Positions 54,736-64,000 of a stretch of 64,000 nt of DNA are shown one piece after another (the stretch's first letter is position 1; every line of letters begins with the position of its first letter). The translations under genes were made by a program, and so were the position numbers. This stretch comes from Plasmopara viticola (taxonomy: Eukaryota > Oomycota > Peronosporomycetes > Peronosporales > Peronosporaceae): NCBI GenBank assembly GCA_001695595.3, contig MBPM02000006.1, forward strand, positions 558,001 through 622,000. The letters run 5' to 3'. The notes under the pieces were generated by a model. The model was given only the letters and a program-made list of their open reading frames with translations, searched no databases and had not been told where the DNA came from.

Positions 54736-56083
54736 GTTTCAAGACGGAGACTGGCAGTAGCGGTTTTTCATCGTGGCCATTGAGTGACAGCGATTAAGAC
54801 ACATAAACAGTTATTTTGTAAGACAGATGGACGCGCGTCGTGACCGAGCGCCACGTAGACCGAACATTTCGTCAGCGTACCTGCAAAGTTTACATTAATC
54901 AGGAGAAGAGAGCGATGACACGACCAATTTTAATCAATACAAGTGGAAGTAATATTGCAATTTTTGCGCGCTTAGGCCTAAAACACCTTGGGGCAGAAAT
55001 TTAATATTAAACGTTGTTCCCTACAGCGGGTTGTCGCTGAATTAACTATTTGCACAACATGTACGAGTAGCGATATAATTTTTTAAAATTTGCATCTTGC
55101 TTTTTCTTTTGATGCCACACACGCGTTTTCCCTCTCTACCCGTTGTCACTGGAAGTTCTTTAATGGTTCACGTCCAATTAAGTTTAAATTTGAAGCAGTC
55201 GTGAGATAGCATCCAAACTCTCCTTAAAAAGGTTGGTGAATTCTATCGCTGTTTGTGCCGATATGCGTAATGAAACAATATCTAAAACATATAATATCCG
55301 TAGTTAACAAACTTAGTCGCTTTTTGAGAATTAAAGATAGGGGCACAACACATATATATTATGCAGGTAGATCAGTCTTTCAACAAAAATCGATTGCACA
55401 CTTTGATATCGACAATGAATAGTCGCTAGCCGCATATCTTCCTGCGCTGAAAACGGATTTGTAACCCATCACGTAAATGCACTTGCAAATGCGCAATATA
55501 GAGCTGGACACGAACAAGATCTTGCTCTTGTTATGCTACATACATCACCAATTACAATAATTTTAAAAGCATTTCATTCTGGAAGAGCGACCATTGGTGA
55601 TGTCCAAATTAAGCAACCTTAATTTGCGTCTTGCTCGCCAACTGCAAAGGTTTCCAGCCTCTAAGGATAGTAACTCTTGATAATGCGGCGATGCTTGATA
55701 CTGAGACTCAGACATTGATAAAATTGAGATTATCATTTCTTTGCAAAGCGCTATGCCCCTGATACTATACAAAATTCAAGTTTAAATGCTCGCGTGATAT
55801 GTCAGTTGGTTCAGTACAGGTAAGTGAGCATTGCAAGGGTCCATGGAGTTATTTTTGGTAGGTGCTTTTGGAAGATCGCGCTATGCAGAAATACTATTAC
55901 ACAGCAACGTTAAGCCTTACCGCAGAATTGTTGCTGATTGGAGTTGGACGCGCGAAATGCACCATTTTAGATGGTTTATTAGATTGTCGCAGCACAAGAG
56001 GTCTGCAATATCAAATGCAGGTTGCAGTTTTTGCGGCAACGAGATGACACATCGATGTTTGACACGTTATGATAGGCAATCAG
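54736..56083. other. Intergenic, nothing recognised
   Basis: AT-rich. A 69-codon minus-strand frame at 55563-55772 has no motif. Confidence 0.5.
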
Positions 56084-56488
56084 CTAGTTATGTTTCTTAT
56101 CTTTTAGTAAATAGGTACGAATACGAATCGCCAATTCATCTTTACCCGCAAGTTTTAAGTAATTACCCCTGAGTAAGTTTTTGAAGCGACTTGAACCGGG
56201 AGTGTTGATTTGCACGCGCGCATCCATTGGAGTACCGAACGCTTTGTTAAAAATCCGAAAGAGTATATCTTTGAAGAACACGACAGGTCTACTTTTGGAA
56301 ATTTGTAGTCTCCGGAACCTCTTGCTCACGCCATTAGGGATGGAAGGGTGGGAGACGCGCGTCATTCGAGTTGGTGCCGAGGGCACTGTCTTTGAAGCAT
56401 CCGCCCGAGTGGCATCATCCAGTGCCAACACGACATGCGTAATTGCAACGAACACGATCACAGCGATGACTGGTGAGCGACAAATCAT
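56084..56488 (-). CDS. RxLR-like secreted effector 4 with degenerate motif (134 aa)
   Basis: The start is placed at ATG 56488, which aligns with the other members (MICRSPVIAVIVFVAITHVV); the frame runs 15 codons further upstream but that stretch is the conserved 5' box. The signal peptide is residues 1-22. At the RxLR position (57-60) it has RFRR followed by LQ, so leucine is replaced, and no EER is found where paralogs have it. The C-terminus (FKDILFRIFNKAFGTPMDAR, then RFKNLLRGNYLKLAGKDE) keeps the same plan as effectors 1-3. It is intact as an ORF and is either a variant effector or an early pseudogene. It heads the second copy of the duplicated block. Confidence 0.8.
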   Translation of the reverse strand: MICRSPVIAVIVFVAITHVVLALDDATRADASKTVPSAPTRMTRVSHPSIPNGVSKRFRRLQISKSRPVVFFKDILFRIFNKAFGTPMDARVQINTPGSSRFKNLLRGNYLKLAGKDELAIRIRTYLLKDKKHN

Positions 56489-56504
56489 CTCTTGCTTGGC
56501 AAAG

Positions 56505-56532
56505 ACACCCGCGCCGTGTGAAGTGCTTGGCA
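56505..56532 (-). promoter_or_regulatory. Conserved upstream box of effector 4
   Basis: In gene orientation CCAAGCACTTCACACGGCGC then GGGTG, 17 bp before the ATG; the most diverged of the four. Confidence 0.6.
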
Positions 56533-57174
56533 AATTTTAGAGTAAGCCGATCTCCTCGTTACTAAGCCCGCCTGTATGTACCGTGTGACCTTGTTTCGCA
56601 GGTTTCTACGCGGATTTGCAGTGGCTATGCAGTCGCACGCTATACCGTCCTTATCCAACTATATGCCCCATATTTTATAAATATGACATCTCCCCGGCTT
56701 TCGCATTCACTTGTATCAAAATTTGAGAAAGCACTGCGGATCCCATGCGAAGCAGATCAGAAATCAGGATTGAACCGTATGCTTACCTATAAATCAGGAG
56801 CTAAGGCTATCGAGCGAGCTGAAGCCGTCTGCTTATGTTTTGGCCCGTTGGACAGCCTGAGTACCGATCTTCAAAGAGCAACCTAGCGACACATATTTAG
56901 GTAGCTCTTGATGAAAGCTGTCGTTTAAATCTTTAAGACAATAGATGTTCTCGTCGCTTTACCTTCAAAGTCCGCGACGGGTAATGTAATGTAGGTCCGT
57001 TCATTAGTATGGGCATTATGATTCGAAACAATTAAAAACGACAAACGAAGTTTGATGAGTTTCGAATAGGGTAAAATTTATTGTGAACCTTTTATGAAAT
57101 TATATATTAAGAATGAGGAGCTTAGCATACAACATTTTCGCGATAGTGAGAAAAAGCGAGGCAGTCTTTAAATG
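56533..57174. other. Upstream flank of effector 4
   Basis: The first ~110 bp match the flank of effector 3. A 67-codon frame at 56683-56886 has no motif. Confidence 0.5.
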
Positions 57175-57476
57175 CCAGAGATTTAAGCTACCGGAACCCA
57201 CGCGCTAGGACTAAGCTTTCTCTATCGCGGGATGCTGGTAGCAATCCGACCCATATTGAGACGGGGTTCCGTACCCTTCAATAAACTATGGGGCTTTTAC
57301 GGTCAGTGGGACGTCCCCCACCCAACCCATTTAATACCCAATCGGGCGCGAGTTGGTCGGGCAGTCACACACTCGGGTGTGATATCTCCGGCTGCCTAAA
57401 TCGGATGCTATGAGTATCGAACCTGGTGCCTACCGGTCCAGGGTCGAACGGCTAACCGCTCGAGCCAAAGGGCGGT
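57175..57476 (-). mobile_element. tRNA-derived SINE
   Basis: On the minus strand, the head at 57476-57400 has a polymerase III A box (TGGCTCGAGCGGTTAG) and, about 40 bp on, a B box (GGTTCGATACT). GGCT...AGCC can pair as a D stem, but the anticodon and T arms do not fold, so it is not a working tRNA. A ~220-bp unrelated body follows. Imperfect duplications GTCTTTAAATG (from 57164) and GTCTTGAAGTG (from 57477) flank it. The equivalent interval in the sister block at 46.7-47.4 kb is shorter by about this length. Confidence 0.65.
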
Positions 57477-57506
57477 GTCTTGAAGTGTCAAAAGCACCAG
57501 TATATT

Positions 57507-57670
57507 GCTTATCTGGCCGTGCCCGAGAATCACATGAGCGCCACAATTGCTTTAGCTTTAATCTGATCAGGGACAAGAAAGCGGAGCTTTCCAAAGTCGG
57601 TCAAGCAGAACAATCAAATTGCAGCTTTTATATTGTTCGCAGACTGATAAATCGATAAAGTTGCGACACA
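57507..57670. repeat. Diverged repeat R2, copy 2
   Basis: Counterpart of 47420-47585, starting at 'tggccgtgcccgag' and ending near 'aaagttgcgaca'. Confidence 0.55.
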
Positions 57671-58007
57671 CTTAAAACAAAAAACGACAAAAATGAACCT
57701 GTTAGATGCTTCGTAGTCAAGAAAGTGTCCGTCTTTCATAGTCCAATGATGTAATTGTTTCGGAAATAATCCGCAACAGGATTGAAATGGGAGTGTTGAC
57801 TTTCACATGTGGAACCTCCGCTGTAAAGCTGCTTATATAATGTAACAAAGTACAGAACTTACCGCCAGGGGCCTAAAAATTCCTGTGCATTTCAAATGCC
57901 CCGTTAAAACAACTATTTACTACAGCATGCGCACAGCGGCCTCATTTTTGTCGTACTTCTTTTTAGAGACCTGCGTGTGCATGCCATCATTGTAACACAT
58001 TGTTGAT
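57671..58007. other. Intergenic with a possible effector-tail scrap
   Basis: 57780-57830 ('tgaaatgggagtgttgac') resembles DNA inside the C-terminal part of effector 4 ('tgaaccgggagtgttgat', near 56190). No ORF remains. Confidence 0.35.
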
Positions 58008-58250
58008 TTACAGCGACGACTCAATTTCTTCAGTAGCGTCTCCTTTCCAACCATTTATGAGCACACCCAACTGCACCCGATTTGTCACGGGGCCGGACAT
58101 CTCGATGCACTTATTAATCTCGATAATGGTGCAACGATGCACACAGTAATTGCTACCAAGATACCAGACATTGACAAAAGCCAACTTTACCACGTTTTTT
58201 TCTTCTTGTAAAGCGCCAAATTCTTTTATACCGTGATTTATTGATGACAA
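58008..58250 (-). pseudogene. Coding-like fragment without ATG
   Basis: A minus-strand frame reads INHGIKEFGALQEEKNVVKL, then FVNVWYLGSNYCVHRCTIIE, ending DATEEIESSL. It looks protein-derived but has no ATG start, and no family is recognised. Confidence 0.3.
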
Positions 58251-58399
58251 CGTACGATGGCAGTGTAATGCTCGCTTGAGATCTCTTTAATACGGCAGTT
58301 CTGATCACATTTGCAACAAAATTAAAGCCGAAAGCGTCATTCTTGCTTGCGCCTTCTTATGAGAATCACACACACTCTAAATAACGTTGTCGCGTTAAG

Positions 58400-58590
58400 T
58401 TTTGGAAAAGGTGCTCGTTCTTCGACGCACATGTATAATTCGCACCAGCTCCCTCTCCGTACGTAGTTTGTTGTCTTATAAACCTCATGTTATCCACATC
58501 CGTGATGCGATGTTTAAGAACGCACGTCATTTGAGTGGAGTCACAAGGCGCTGTGTTTGAAGCATCGATCCCTCCTTTAGCCTGAAAATT
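58400..58590 (-). pseudogene. RxLR effector pseudogene
   Basis: DNA closely follows effector 1 from the post-signal region through the EER. The minus strand reads GIDASNTAPCDSTQMT and HRITDVDNMRFIRQQTTYGE; the RxLR position is RFIR. Before the EER the frame shifts, so EER is only found in another frame. The signal peptide is missing, and the upstream DNA is unrelated before a LINE copy begins at 58654. Confidence 0.75.
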
Positions 58591-58653
58591 TAGGGTAAGG
58601 ATATATTTAACACGACCAGGTATTAAATTACATTAAGATTCACATACGGAGCA

Positions 58654-58972
58654 TCGGAAGAGGGTGGGGTGACGCCCTCCTTCCAAGCGCGCGGGGTAAA
58701 TGCTCGCGCGCTTCGGGCAGGTGCTCTCGGGCATCTGCAGGTCTCTAAAGAGTCTCACCCTCGACGCGACGGTCTCCAGCACCAGAGCGCCACCCGGGCT
58801 CTTACCGAGTCAGTTCTAAACAAAATAATAGAAGACTCTCACGACCTCGGTGCTGGCTGCACTGCCCGCCGAACGAGACCCGACGTATGCGGACACCACT
58901 CTATGCCGTGGACTAGCCAGACTGAGCCTAGCACGTGCATAACTTGGCAACGCGATAACCTAATACAATACA
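58654..58972 (+). mobile_element. Internally deleted LINE, copy 2 (319 bp)
   Basis: Flanked by ATACGGAGCA at 58644-58653 and 58973-58982 (10-bp target duplication). It keeps the ~140-bp 5' end (GGTGACGCCCTCCTTCCAAG...) and the ~140-bp 3' end of the element at 42.8 kb, joined by ~40 bp that include 'gggctcttaccgagtcag' from the RT tail. It ends in TACAA repeats. Confidence 0.85.
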
Positions 58973-59749
58973 ATACGGAGCAAATTAGAAGAACTTCTAT
59001 GGCTGCGCACACGAGAGAGATCTGGTGCACAGATTCTCTCAGCAAATCTTCACATCTCCGCCAGTTTTTCTTTTTTAACATGTGGTTTTACATGTCGGAT
59101 GTGCGTTGCAAAGGAAGCCTTAGCATGTAAAATTTGGTATTTGGGCGAAGCACTAGCGACTTTTGACCAGATAGCATGTTTTCGGATTCTGAAATGCACT
59201 GCTCAAGTAAGCATAGTCACATCTTCTGGCAATCTACATTTCAACGCTTCAAACCTTATATCTGATTCAAACGTGCGACGCTACAGAAGCTAAAATACAA
59301 ATACTTACTCAAGAGCTCACATTATGCGGTGCGATAATCGGCGCCTATTCGTGGTGAGGACACTTTTGAATAGATACCACATAGACAATGGCGTCAACAT
59401 AGAATGGGGTTGCTTGTAGATATTGTTGTAGAAGTGATAGACGTGACATTTACAATAAACATTATTGTTGAAGCGACAATGGATCCAAAGATGATGTTTA
59501 TTGATTGATAAAGATTATTTAGCAAACATAACCGGTGTTTGTGCCCATGCTTGGCTCCACCTCGAAAGGTAAGCTGTCATGTTGTAATTGAAATGCACAT
59601 GCGAAGATAAATCCTGGGGTCCGTTTAAAGGTTCCATCCTGGCGAGCAAAGTATCAAATGGCCCTAATTTATCAATCTGCCTTAGCCATACCCGATTTAC
59701 TACTTAGCGTAATTCATTGTAAATGTGAATTTGCAAAATCATTCATTCG
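58973..59749. other. Intergenic, nothing recognised
   Basis: Short frames only. Confidence 0.5.
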
Positions 59750-62700
59750 GCTCAACATATCTTTTGTTAAGATATACACCTTACCTTGAGACGCACAGGT
59801 TTGCCCGCCACGGCATAGGTAACCTCATAAAAATCCAAGGTCAAGTGAGTGATGCATGCGATGAGATAAGCCGCCCTCCTCAGACTTGGGCCAGCGGATG
59901 TAGTTGGGACTGGCACATGCGAAAAAAACGTTGTCATGTTGCCTATGTATAAGAGATTAAATGGCATGTGGAACGCGTACGAATTTCTAATTCTTGATCA
60001 CTGTAAGGAAAGGCATAATGGCTCTAGTACGTGGGGGCATTAAGCAAAATCGGGGCACCATCTTGATCCATTTTCATATGCAGAGAAGATTGGCGGGAGA
60101 AATCGCAACATAGGCACTAAGAGTAAAAGTATCAGAATGCCACTCTATCAGGGAACAAGTCGACATAATTGAAGAGATTTCAAGCTACATTGACATAAGT
60201 TGCGCGTCAATATTGTGCAAAAAGTATGCGGTAAATGAGACATCTGAGTCAGCAAAACCTAACGAAGCGATTGTCGCTGTTGTAATCCAAAAACTAGACT
60301 ATGGTGTTAAAAGAGCATCAATTCCTGTAAGTGTGGTCCTAGAGTCTGGAACAAGAAGATTGTGCCCGAACAGGATGATGACGTCCGCTTGGACGACTTT
60401 TATTGCTTTTTGATTGAGGAATACGGAGAGAGCAAGGGTAAGACGTAAAGGTAAGACATCTTTGCGAAGAACTTGAGCTATGTGGCAAAAAACAATGTAC
60501 TAGAAAATGCTCAGAGCGCAGCGGATTGAGCGTCAAGCCAATGAAGCAAGTAGACAACATTGAGCAGCTCAGCTGAAGCTTTGAGGTTTGGGCTGACTGA
60601 GCAGATTTCTTGAAAGACGAGTACTATTAGCCACAAAAAGACCATAGCCATTACCGCGTCAATAAAAAACGGAACATCTTGTAGAAGGTGGTTTGTGTAA
60701 GGGGTCGACGCTAATAAAGCCCTCAAACCCCAGAAATTTTCTACACGCCGCATTGCCCGAACAAAGAAAAAGGCACGCGAGCACTGAAATCTAGTCGGCG
60801 CGAACCACTTGCGCACATTTTGGGCTATAGACCGAAAATAAAATTCACCTTCAGAGTAGAGGCTGTCGTAAAGGAAAAGCCTTGCTGATCAGATAGATCA
60901 TATAGCTGACAATATACGATATTTAGAAACGAAAGGCGCTAGTCACCTTTAATCATAGAGCGTAGCTAATAACACGCTACCTACTCTGCGTCTAGCTTTA
61001 CGGGGACAAAGACCCTTGAAGCACGTTCGATGTACAAGCAGGCAATCGCGCTTACGTTTATTTGAGCTTTGTGCTCGGATTGCGCTAAGCTCCTTGGAAT
61101 CTGACAAGTCGAAAACGTGACAGGTCAGCATGGGGACAGGGTACACAAGGTGATAAGGGTCAATACTTAGACTTTCTTCTATCTTGTAGGAATAGGTCTA
61201 AAGGGTGTAAACAGCACTTCAGAAGTCGAGCAATGTTACGCAGCTAATCCAGACATTCAGCGGGCTAAAAAATGAATTGGTGATTTGGCTGCTAACAATT
61301 GTATCACAGTGTAAATTATTGTAAATATAATGCAGATGTACAATTAGATTGCGTAGCAAACTCTTATATTTAAAAATAAATCCAAGAGTGCAGTTACAAC
61401 GGAACCCTCGACTTAGTGTTCAGATCTCATTAAAGTCCTTACAGACCGAAAACGTAAAATCTCCCGGCTGTGTTAGAGGCGGAAGCGGGAACGATTGGAG
61501 ACGGTAACAAAAACCAAACGTCGGCATCTACCCCTCTACATAAAAAAGTATTAATTACAGCGGCAATGAAGAGCATAAGCTTTGTCATTGTTCTCTCCTT
61601 TTACTCTATAAAAAGTCAAATGGAAGTGTGCGGATGCGCACGAAGGAGATGCAGTGCGCAGGAAAAATCAGAAAATGTCGCTTCTGGAACATGTTTCGTG
61701 CCAATACTACCCAAATAAAGATAATCAGTCAGTATTTCTCTAGGAGGCCGTTTATCTCAGCAGTGCTATGTGCAAATACAAGTAAATGTTATAACGCTCG
61801 CTGAGTTGCCACTCATTGGGGAAGACTTGAACTGACTTGTACAACACAACTTCGTGGCGCTTATCTCAACGACGCGGCAAAAAGGCTAATTGAATATGAA
61901 ATGCAGGTTTCCAAATTTCTTCGTACTAAAGAACTGACTGATTTGAATCAAACGTACAGTTGCGAACACTTTGCTATTACTAGCTATTTTCTTGACATCC
62001 AGCTTTGGGACTCCTCGCCAGATGTACAAGTCATGCCAAGAATTGTGTCCGAGAGTATAGAAGATTAGACATATTTGTGACGATGGCATGCTATCCGACA
62101 TGGACTCCGATAATTATTGAGAGTTTTTCGACGAGATGCAGAGCGCCAAAGACATCGTGGTTTACGTGTGGTATTTCTTATAGCTTTTCAATTAGGATTG
62201 AGTGAAAGTATCCTGGGTTGCATTGTAACACAAATTTATGCAGACAATTTTTGAAAAAGCCCAGGGTATACTTCCGCATGCTCACACTTTATTTAAAGAG
62301 GACAAGTTGCGTAGACAAAGAAGAACCTTGTAGTTATTATGTCAACTGAGTTATCAGGCGCTAAAAGTCAAACCATTATAACTCCGTCATGACGTACGAT
62401 CCTTGCGCCGCTGCAAGCTCAAAATTGTCATATATGAAGAAGGGAAAATGATCAAACGAGCACCAAAAAGCGTTGGTAGAGCTAACTATATGACGACCAA
62501 CGGAAATTTGCAGGTAATTTGACAACGTCGATTCATAGAAGCTTCAAATTTTTACGGACAGCAGTACAACAACAAGGTTGGAAAATAATGAGTTGTGTCG
62601 AGCAACCTCGATCTTGTTAACGTAGTTAAATATTTCATTAATGAAGTGGTTACTGCGAATTCAGCAGTCAAGTATTTACACAAAAGATTGCACGCTTATG

Positions 62701-64000
62701 ATTAATTATAGAGAAAATTTGAAAAGAAAGATGTCGACAGACTTAAACTGAACGAGATCACTTGCTTTCAGAACGCAGAGTACATTTATCTGCCAACTTA
62801 ACTACAGTTAAAAAAGCACATGATAACTGGGCATTTCATTCGTTTTTCAGAGCTGATGAAGTAGAACAAATCAATAATCGTGGAAGCCACAATGCTGATC
62901 GCGTTTTGCTAAGTGTGTGCCAGTGAAAGAGGACCAAGTCAATGACTAGACAGGATTTTTTCTATACCAATTTGCTAAGATGTCACAAGAGAGAATTGAA
63001 TCCGACGCAATTTTTTTGGCAGCTCCAAAGCGTGCGATCCCATATCACCAAGTAAAAAAAAATTGCTTGTTCCTCTCTGCATCACAAAGGACCAAACCTA
63101 TCGAGCTGTCAATGTAAATGAGGTCTGCGCAACCTTTTGTGATGAAGCTGGGTACCTTAAAGGAGATGCAAAATGATACTGTGCATGACAAAGGCGAAAA
63201 TATTTTATAACTCTAGTATCTGCGTCATCCCTCTGCGGTCATATTGATTAATCTCTCAATGCACAGAATAAAATACGCTTTGCTGTGGGTTATATGGAGG
63301 CTTGGCAAAAGACTTCGGCAATTTTCAAATTAACAGGAAAAGGAATGTACAATATCCCATGCAAGCAAGCAGGGCAAGCTTGGACTGCCGAAGTGTCACT
63401 GCTTCTCACACCCATTGCATAAATTCGTCTTCCAAATAAGCCTTATTTGTCGCAATTTGAAAGGCTATGACTTGGTCATAATCGTAACACATTGAGAGGT
63501 TTGACGTTACGGGCAAGTCTAATACATCAGCATCTCTTAGGAAAAGTACGCTTGGCAGGAGAGATTGTTATTGTGATTGCATCCAGTGAATATGCTGATC
63601 TGTTGTGGCCGAGAGGTTGCACAGCACACTCAATGTTTAAGATCTCACTAAACTTTTACACGCAATCTATATGCTTTATCGCCAGTCATTCCGCCCTGGA
63701 GGAGCTCGTTACCAAAATTAGCTTGATCATTCAGGACGCAGCTATAATGACTAACCGACATGCGTTTGATGCTGTCAATTTCCCACTGCAGGGCATACTG
63801 AACTTCGATGATGGTCTATTTGGAGAAAAATGTGCGGGCTTCTGGCTATGTAACGCGGCTTAAAATATGAATTCTCACAAAATGAAGATGTATTTAGGCT
63901 TGTGCTTAATTTGAAAAATCGACTAAACATACCCCTTCAATCATGGTACTTCTCACTTAATTAGGTCTATGTTGCACTATTTAGGGTGTCTTCGTGCTCA
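59750..64000 (+). mobile_element. Decayed Helitron B, runs off the right edge
   Basis: Parallel to Helitron A. Plus-strand fragments include MLRAQRIERQANEAS-like coding near 60510, DIFVTMACYPTWTP ('LFITMTCNP.WPEI' in intact Helitrons) at about 62068, AVKYLHKRLHAY at 62667, and a helicase stretch at 63492-63863. That stretch has IASSEYADLLWPRGCTAHSM and SLIIQDAAIMTNRHAFDAVN, matching the PIF1-like Helitron helicase 'ASSGIAALLL.GGRTAHS' and Walker B 'LIIWDEA.M..R.AFEAVD'. The Walker B glutamate is changed to A and many stops interrupt the frame. Confidence 0.7.
63492..63863 (+). pseudogene. Helitron B helicase (PIF1-like) fragment
   Basis: The best preserved part of Helitron B: 123 open codons covering motifs around Walker B. 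DAA replaces the usual DEA, and the frame ends before the next helicase motifs. Confidence 0.7.

Noticed and set aside
57400..57476. Possible functional tRNA gene on the minus strand
   Set aside because: A and B boxes are present, but the anticodon and T stems do not pair and a SINE body follows.

Overview
The window comes from an oomycete (water mould), most likely a plant-pathogenic member of the Peronosporales. Three things point there. It carries several small secreted proteins with the RxLR/dEER host-targeting signature. Its housekeeping genes have short introns (about 60-80 bp), several with a GTRNGT donor. Its mobile DNA is a typical mix of copia, gypsy, LINE, SINE, Helitron and piggyBac-like sequences. 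A CEP41-like ciliary gene suggests a lineage that still makes flagellate zoospores. I cannot assign a species.

Left part (1-20.1 kb), housekeeping genes: a large ankyrin-repeat protein cut by the left edge; an RluA-type pseudouridine synthase; an ankyrin+TPR protein with a chaperone-type TPR clamp; the mitochondrial Rieske iron-sulfur protein, divergent from a 98-aa protein; a Rab11-like GTPase (4 exons, C-terminal CC); a 7 kb gene-poor gap; a CEP41-like rhodanese protein; and a 4-exon Nudix hydrolase. I rebuilt several exon structures from reading frame plus splice signals; these are stated in each entry.

Middle (20.16-29.33 kb): a tandem Ty1/copia array, LTR-internal-LTR-internal-LTR, with a period of 4,417 bp, two identical intact 1,388-aa polyproteins and a GTTAT target duplication on both sides. 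It lies 38 bp upstream of the Nudix start codon, in the same orientation.

Right part (29.3-64 kb), gene-sparse and repeat-rich: four RxLR-type effector genes (38.3, 45.0, 46.2 and 56.1 kb) sharing a conserved box just upstream of the ATG, plus one effector pseudogene (58.4 kb). Around them are decayed transposons: gypsy integrase, a piggyBac-like fragment, two internally deleted LINE copies with target duplications, a tRNA-derived SINE, and two eroded Helitrons. The blocks at 46.2-52.8 kb and 56.1-63.9 kb hold the same landmarks in the same order (effector, shared repeat, Helitron), so they look like diverged copies of one segment. Another set of diverged copies spans about 30-35 kb and 41-44.6 kb. 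The contrast with the left part fits the gene-dense/gene-sparse split known for oomycete pathogen genomes, with effectors in the sparse, repeat-driven part.
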